From: Kocuria marina
Lineage (GTDB): Bacteria; Actinomycetota; Actinomycetes; Actinomycetales; Micrococcaceae
Length of the DNA stretch: 64,000 nt
Assembly: GCF_000786655.1 (NCBI RefSeq)
Contig: NZ_JROM01000039.1
Coordinates: 1-64,000 of the forward strand
Reading direction: 5' to 3'
Shown: positions 59,945-64,000 of the stretch, one piece after another
Position numbering within the stretch: the first letter of the stretch is position 1
Layout: every line of letters begins with the position of its first letter
The notes under the pieces: model-generated
Told to the model about the DNA's origin: nothing
The model's input: the letters and a program-made list of their open reading frames with translations, nothing else
The model's database searches: none
Made by a program: the position numbers and the translations under genes

Positions 59945-60855
59945 AGCAGCTCACCGCCCAGAGGATCACCCCGTCGTGGATGTACCACGGTGAGGGGCCG
60001 TGCTGGAGCAAGGAATGGAACGGGCTGGCCTGGGTGGACATGCTCGCCGGGGACGTCATGACGTTCACCCCGGACGACCAGCCGCGCCGCCAGCACGTGG
60101 ACACCGTGACCGCGTGCGTGCGTCCGCGCAGTTCGGGTGGGCAGATCATCGCGGTGGAACGGGGCGTGGTCCTGACCGATCCCACGGGCGCGGTGGAGCG
60201 GGAGATCTCCATGTGGGAGGACCCCGAGATCCGCATGAACGAGGGCGGTGTGGCCCCCGACGGCTCCTTCTACGTGGGGTCCATGGCGTACGAGCAGACC
60301 GAGGGTGCGGCCACGCTGTACCGGGTCGCACCGGACCTGTCGTGGCAGCCCGTGCTCGAGAAGGTGAGCATCTCCAACGGGATCGCGTGGTCCCCGGACG
60401 GCACCCTCGCGTACTACAACGACACCCCCACCCACGAGGTCTCGGTCTTCGACTGGAGCCCCGAGGCCGGCCTGCAGAAACGCCGCACGTTCGTCGCGCC
60501 CGTCCTGGACGACCACGCCGCCGCGGCCGCCACGGACCCGGAGGAGAGCTACGAGCCGGGCAGCGTCTCGGTGAGCCCGGACGGGTTGACCGTGGACTCC
60601 GAGGGCGCGGTGTGGGTCGCCCTCAACGGCGCGGGGCAGGTCCACCGCTACCTCCCGGACGGGACCCTGGACACCGTCGTCGCCGTGGGCGCCAAGCAGA
60701 CCACCGCGTGCACGCTGGGTGGTGAGGATCTGCGGACGCTCTACATCACGACGTCGCGCGAGAACCTCCCGGACGACGTCCAGCCCACCGCCGGTTCCCT
60801 CTACTCGGTGCGCGTGTCCGTCCCGGGCCAGGTCACGCAGGCCTTCGGGGGCTGA
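59941..60855 (+). CDS. SMP-30/gluconolactonase-like hydrolase
   Basis: A 304-residue beta-propeller. The metal-site Glu lies near the N-terminus in YHGEGPCW, and further ligands appear as Asn/Asp in SISNGIAWSPDG and PDGLTVDSEG. These are typical of SMP-30/luciferin-regenerating-enzyme-like lactonases that need a divalent metal. It would hydrolyse a lactone ring. The GTG start overlaps the thioesterase stop (GTGA), so it belongs to the same operon; why a lactonase is paired with acyl-CoA enzymes is unclear. Confidence 0.85.
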   Translation: MKQLTAQRITPSWMYHGEGPCWSKEWNGLAWVDMLAGDVMTFTPDDQPRRQHVDTVTACVRPRSSGGQIIAVERGVVLTDPTGAVEREISMWEDPEIRMNEGGVAPDGSFYVGSMAYEQTEGAATLYRVAPDLSWQPVLEKVSISNGIAWSPDGTLAYYNDTPTHEVSVFDWSPEAGLQKRRTFVAPVLDDHAAAAATDPEESYEPGSVSVSPDGLTVDSEGAVWVALNGAGQVHRYLPDGTLDTVVAVGAKQTTACTLGGEDLRTLYITTSRENLPDDVQPTAGSLYSVRVSVPGQVTQAFGG

Positions 60856-60955
60856 ACGCGTCGTCGGGCCGGCTCCCGTACCGGCGCGGCCCGCGGATGT
60901 GGTCGCCGCACCGCGGCGGGGCCGCCGCACGGCTACCATCACCGCAGGAGGCCAG

Positions 60956-61828
60956 ATGAGTACCGCACCCGGGGTGAGCGGCGACGCCGTCACCACAGCG
61001 ATCCGCCTGTTGGCAGCGCAGGGTTACGACGCCACCACCGTGGACCAGCTCGCGCACGCCACGGGGGTCAGTCGCGCCACGTTCTTCCGCAAGTACGGGT
61101 CCAAGGAGGACATCGTGTTCGCGGACCACGCGTCCAACTTGGAGCGGCTGGAGCAGTTGCTCAACCGCCCGCACCTCACCGCCCAGGCGGGAGTGAGTGA
61201 GGGCGTGCAGCTCGTGTTCCGGTACAACCTGGACCACGCCGACCGTGCGCTCGCACGACACCGACTGCTGCAGCGGGTCGAGGCGTTGCGGGACCGGGAG
61301 CTCGCCACGTCGCACCGGTACGAGCGGGTGTTCCGGGAGTTCCTGCGCCGCGTCCTGCCGGACGGTCCCGACCGTCGGGTCACGGCGATCTCGTTGGCCT
61401 CCGCCACCGTGGCCGTGCACAACGCCTACCTGCGCACGTGGTTGCACGATCCCCAGGCTGCTGACGGTGAACGCCTGGCCGCGGGGCTCAATCGGCGGAT
61501 CGCGTGGTTGTGCACTCTCTTCGGGCTCTCGTCCGCTCCCGGGCGCCCGGTTCAGCAACCTCGCTCCGCGGACGACGGCGCGGGCCCGGCGCCCGTGGTC
61601 GTCGTCGTCCCCGAGGGGGTCGACGCGCGGGACGTCGCCGAGCGGACGGCGCGCTCGGTGTACGAGGCCCTGGCCCCGGGCGGCACGCAGCTCGCGCGGG
61701 ATACCCGGCCCGACGGGGAGCAGGATACTTCCGACGGCGCAGGGGTCGCCGGGGCACGACCCTCCGACGAGGTGAGCGTCCCCGCGGCGGATCAGTCCGC
61801 GCGTCGCTCAGACACGAGCACCGCGTAG
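60956..61828 (+). CDS. TetR-family regulator
   Basis: A 290-residue regulator. The helix-turn-helix is at about 20-50 (TTVDQLAHATGVSRATFFRKYGSKEDIVF). A helical domain reaches to about 190, followed by an unusually long disordered Ala/Asp/Pro-rich tail (about 200-290). Start at 60956 with GGAGG 6 bases before. The tail's end overlaps the convergent GNAT gene by 37 bases. It may control the surrounding lipid genes; a perfect dyad lies upstream of the FadB-type gene at 62410. Confidence 0.85.
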   Translation: MSTAPGVSGDAVTTAIRLLAAQGYDATTVDQLAHATGVSRATFFRKYGSKEDIVFADHASNLERLEQLLNRPHLTAQAGVSEGVQLVFRYNLDHADRALARHRLLQRVEALRDRELATSHRYERVFREFLRRVLPDGPDRRVTAISLASATVAVHNAYLRTWLHDPQAADGERLAAGLNRRIAWLCTLFGLSSAPGRPVQQPRSADDGAGPAPVVVVVPEGVDARDVAERTARSVYEALAPGGTQLARDTRPDGEQDTSDGAGVAGARPSDEVSVPAADQSARRSDTSTA

Positions 61829-62346
61829 ACGAGTTCGTCGCGCCACTCGCCCAACTGGTAGTGGCTCTCCCGCAGGGTCGCCTCCTGGCGCATGCCCACG
61901 CGCTCGCAGACCTTCGCGGACGCCACGTTGAGACTGTCCAGGCGCGCGAAGACTCGGTGCGCGCCGAGGTGCTCGAACGCGGCGTCGACGGCGGCGCGCG
62001 CGGCCTCCGCGGCGTACCCCTTGCCCGTGTGATCCGGGTGCAACGCCCAGCCGATCTCCACCTGCGCGGACTCCGCGTCCACGAGGGTCAGCACGATCTC
62101 GCCCACGAGCTCGTCGGAGTCGTGAGGGGAGATCGCGACCCGCAGGCTGTCACCGTCGGAGGACCAGGACCCCGGTTCGCGATTGGCCTCGACCGTCCTG
62201 ATCACGTGGTCCATGTCGCGGGGTTCGCGCCACGCGTGCATGGCGTAGTCCTCGCGGGACTGGTAGGAGTGCATGGGCTCGATGTCGGCATCGGTGGGCC
62301 AGCGGAAGCGCAAGCGGTCCGAGTGCAGCGGCAGCTGGAGAGTCAT
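61792..62346 (-). CDS. GNAT-family N-acetyltransferase (RimJ/RimL type)
   Basis: A 184-residue acetyltransferase. The acetyl-CoA pyrophosphate loop is visible as HPDHTGKGYAAEA, followed by AFEHLGAHRVFARLDSLNVASAKVCERVGMRQEA, the typical C-terminal half of RimJ/RimL-like N-acetyltransferases. It could acetylate a small molecule or a protein N-terminus. The start at 62346 is the Met in front of LQLPLHSDRLRFR. Its 3' end overlaps the TetR gene by 37 bases in convergent orientation. Confidence 0.88.
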   Translation of the reverse strand: MTLQLPLHSDRLRFRWPTDADIEPMHSYQSREDYAMHAWREPRDMDHVIRTVEANREPGSWSSDGDSLRVAISPHDSDELVGEIVLTLVDAESAQVEIGWALHPDHTGKGYAAEAARAAVDAAFEHLGAHRVFARLDSLNVASAKVCERVGMRQEATLRESHYQLGEWRDELVYAVLVSERRAD

Positions 62347-62409
62347 CGGGATCAGCCTATCCAGGACGTACCGGGCATCCGGGGGCCGGGTGACACTGAA
62401 TGTCTTGAC

Positions 62410-62426
62410 GTGAGACGCAGTCTCAC
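62410..62426 (+). promoter_or_regulatory. GTGAGAC-GCA-GTCTCAC operator before the FadB-type gene
   Basis: A perfect 7-3-7 dyad lies 62 bases upstream of the GTG start. A TTGACG -35-like element (62405-62410) overlaps its left end and GATACT (62443-62448) could be a -10. Overlap with the promoter suggests repression. A TetR-type fatty-acid regulator such as the one at 60956 is the natural candidate. Confidence 0.7.
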
Positions 62427-62488
62427 GGCAGACTGTTCTCGCGATACTGTGGGCCACACCACCTTTCGCCCAGACACAGGAGCCAAGC

Positions 62489-64000
62489 GTGAGCGAACAG
62501 ACCTTCCCGTCCACCGTGACCATCGACGTGACCCGTCCCGTCCTGCCCGGGCGGGAACGACCGATCGCCCTGGTGTCCCTGGGCTCCACCGAGCCCAACG
62601 GGCTCGTGATCTGGGGTTCGGAGGCCATGCGCGAGTTGCGCCGGGAGCTCTCGGCCATTGACACCTCGCAGGTCGAGGCCGTGGTGGTCACGGGCAACGA
62701 GAAGTCGTTCGGTGCAGGCGCCAATCTCAAGGAGATCCGCGCCGCACAGTTCGACGGGGGTTCGGAGGACTACATCGGCTCCGGGCACGAGGCCTTCGGC
62801 GTCCTGGCGGAGATGCCCGTTCCCACGTTCTCGCTCATCACGGGAGTGGCCCTCGGCGGCGGTCTGGAACTCGCGCTGCACACCGATTTCCGCCTGGCCA
62901 CGTCCGGCAAGGCACCCATGGGTCTGCCCGAGTGCCGACTGGGCTTCTTCCCGGGCTGGGGCGGCGTCTACCTGCTACCGCACCTGGTGGGCGCCGAGGC
63001 GGCACTGAACATCATCGTCACGGACTCCATGCGCGGGCGGAACCTCAAGCCCGCCAAGGCCGCGGAGATCGGTCTCGTGGACGCCGTCCTGGATGCCGCC
63101 CCCGGCACGGACGAGTGGGAGACGGCGTGGCAGCGCTGGGTCGTGGAGGCCCTCGAGGGCAAGCACGAACCGCGCCGCGCCGACGACGACGAACAGACCT
63201 GGCAGGCCGCCGTGGACAAGGCCGCCGCCAAGGCCCACGCCGCGTGGCACGGTGCCGCTCCCGGCCCGGTGGCCGCGATCGACCTCGTGGGCCGCGCCCG
63301 CACCGACACCCGCCAGGCCAACGGTGCCGCCGCGGTCCAGCTCTTCAGCTCGATCGTGCAGTCCGACGCCGCCCGCGCGTCCCTGTACGCGTTCGAACTT
63401 GTGAGCGCCCGCAGCAAGCAGGCCGCGAACGTCCCGGACGCTACCGTGCGCCCGATCAAGAAGGCGGCGGTGATCGGCGCGGGACTCATGGCGGGTCAGC
63501 TCGCGTCCCTGCTCGCCCAGGGCGCCCGGGTCCCCGTGGTGATGACCGACCTCGACGACGAGCGCCTCGCCACGGGCGTGCAGCGCACCCGCGACCGCTT
63601 CACCGCCCAGGCCGAGAAGGGCCGCATGAGCGTGGAGCAGGCGGAACAGCTCGGATCCCTGATCTCGGGGGCCGAGAGCCCGCAGGACCTCGCGGACGCG
63701 GACTTCGTGATCGAGGCCGTCTTCGAGGAACTCGAGGTGAAGCGGCAGGTCTTCGCGCAGTGGGAGCCCGTGATCCGCGAGGACGCGATCCTCGCGACCA
63801 ACACCTCGTCCCTGTCCGTCACGGCCATGGGTCGGGACCTGAAGCACCCCGAGCGGCTCGTGGGCTTCCACGTGTTCAACCCGGTGGAGGTCACGCCGCT
63901 GCTCGAGATCATCTCCGCGCAGCAGACGGACGACTCCACCCTGGCCACCGCGTTCGACCTCGCCGCCAAGCTGCGCCGCATCGCGGTGCGCGTGGAGGAC
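62489..64000 (+). CDS. FadB/FadJ-type enoyl-CoA hydratase/3-hydroxyacyl-CoA dehydrogenase (partial)
   Basis: The first 504 codons of a multifunctional beta-oxidation protein; it runs off the window. Residues about 35-215 are the enoyl-CoA hydratase half: FGAGANLKEI, ALGGGLELALHTDFRLAT (first catalytic Glu), and GLPECRLGFFPGWGG (second Glu), so it is hydratase-competent. From about 330 the dehydrogenase half starts with the NAD loop GAGLMAGQL (Met-Ala-Gly where Met-Gly is usual), then VIEAVFEELEVKRQVF and LATNTSSLSVT. It hydrates trans-2-enoyl-CoA and oxidises the 3-hydroxyacyl-CoA in fatty acid degradation. GTG start at 62489 with AGGAG 7 bases before. A clear dyad operator and -35-like TTGACG lie upstream. 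Confidence 0.92.
   Translation, partial: MSEQTFPSTVTIDVTRPVLPGRERPIALVSLGSTEPNGLVIWGSEAMRELRRELSAIDTSQVEAVVVTGNEKSFGAGANLKEIRAAQFDGGSEDYIGSGHEAFGVLAEMPVPTFSLITGVALGGGLELALHTDFRLATSGKAPMGLPECRLGFFPGWGGVYLLPHLVGAEAALNIIVTDSMRGRNLKPAKAAEIGLVDAVLDAAPGTDEWETAWQRWVVEALEGKHEPRRADDDEQTWQAAVDKAAAKAHAAWHGAAPGPVAAIDLVGRARTDTRQANGAAAVQLFSSIVQSDAARASLYAFELVSARSKQAANVPDATVRPIKKAAVIGAGLMAGQLASLLAQGARVPVVMTDLDDERLATGVQRTRDRFTAQAEKGRMSVEQAEQLGSLISGAESPQDLADADFVIEAVFEELEVKRQVFAQWEPVIREDAILATNTSSLSVTAMGRDLKHPERLVGFHVFNPVEVTPLLEIISAQQTDDSTLATAFDLAAKLRRIAVRVED

Noticed and set aside
1-64000. Search for CRISPR arrays, tRNA, rRNA, riboswitches and phage structural genes
   Set aside because: No regularly spaced repeats, cloverleaf sequences, rRNA motifs or phage structural genes were recognised by eye; a covariance-model scan would be decisive.

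Overview
The window is about 64 kb of high-GC DNA (roughly 70% by eye) with dense genes, many GTG starts, 4-bp ATGA/GTGA overlaps inside operons, and several genes whose start codon follows a -10-like TANNNT by 6-8 bases (probable leaderless transcripts). Together with the gene families this points to an actinobacterium of the Micrococcaceae, most likely a Kocuria-like chromosome. That assignment is inference; there is no rRNA or tRNA gene to anchor it.

Layout. 1-5.5 kb: a stress or metal module on the plus strand: Crp/Fnr-type regulator, free-standing CxxC heavy-metal protein, P1B-type ATPase with an unusual CPG motif, cupin, NAD(P)H oxidoreductase and a small SFPASDPP-motif protein, with strong hairpin terminators between units. 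5.5-8.7 kb: cytochrome P450, butanediol-dehydrogenase-like enzyme and a transposase remnant. 8.7-14 kb: two-component system with a DUF4097-like membrane protein, then an acyltransferase-3 protein. 14-18.5 kb: Baeyer-Villiger monooxygenase fused to an alpha/beta-hydrolase, secreted phospholipase A2 with a small membrane protein, a xanthine dehydrogenase relic and a guanine-deaminase-like enzyme. 18.9-24.5 kb: divergent operons (TPP decarboxylase and Na+ symporter; ureohydrolase and aminotransferase) that together resemble the arginine transaminase route of arginine catabolism. 24.5-26.6 kb: an AbiE-type toxin-antitoxin pair inserted between two convergent genes and flanked by a 97-bp direct repeat. 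26.6-31 kb: CoA-transferase, MarR regulator, nitroreductase, LysE/ArgO-type exporter, degenerate isoprenoid-synthase-like protein.

31-36 kb: branched-chain-type 2-oxoacid dehydrogenase operon (E1alpha, E1beta, E2) with a divergent Lrp/AsnC regulator. 36-41.8 kb: SDR-TspO fusion, CPBP protease, kup relic, TetR with a clear operator facing a YhgE/Pip-like protein, DUF4870 protein. 42-48.3 kb: 5-oxoprolinase locus (pxpA, fused pxpB-pxpC, biotin carboxylase, GntR regulator, NRAMP-like transporter) with matching GntR-type palindromes at both ends. 48.3-49.9 kb: CDF transporter plus a short substrate-binding lipoprotein. 50-52.5 kb: LLM flavin monooxygenase, FMN reductase and MarR operon. 52.6-57.6 kb: Fic relic, two SDRs, a 59-aa Cys-rich protein, and an MFS/serine-hydrolase chimera. 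57.8-64 kb: lipid genes (acyl-CoA ligase, thioesterase, SMP-30-like protein, TetR, GNAT, and a FadB-type multifunctional protein cut by the window edge).

No CRISPR array, tRNA, rRNA or intact insertion sequence was seen. Four relics (transposase, xdh, kup, fic) and one probable deletion chimera show that gene loss has been active here.
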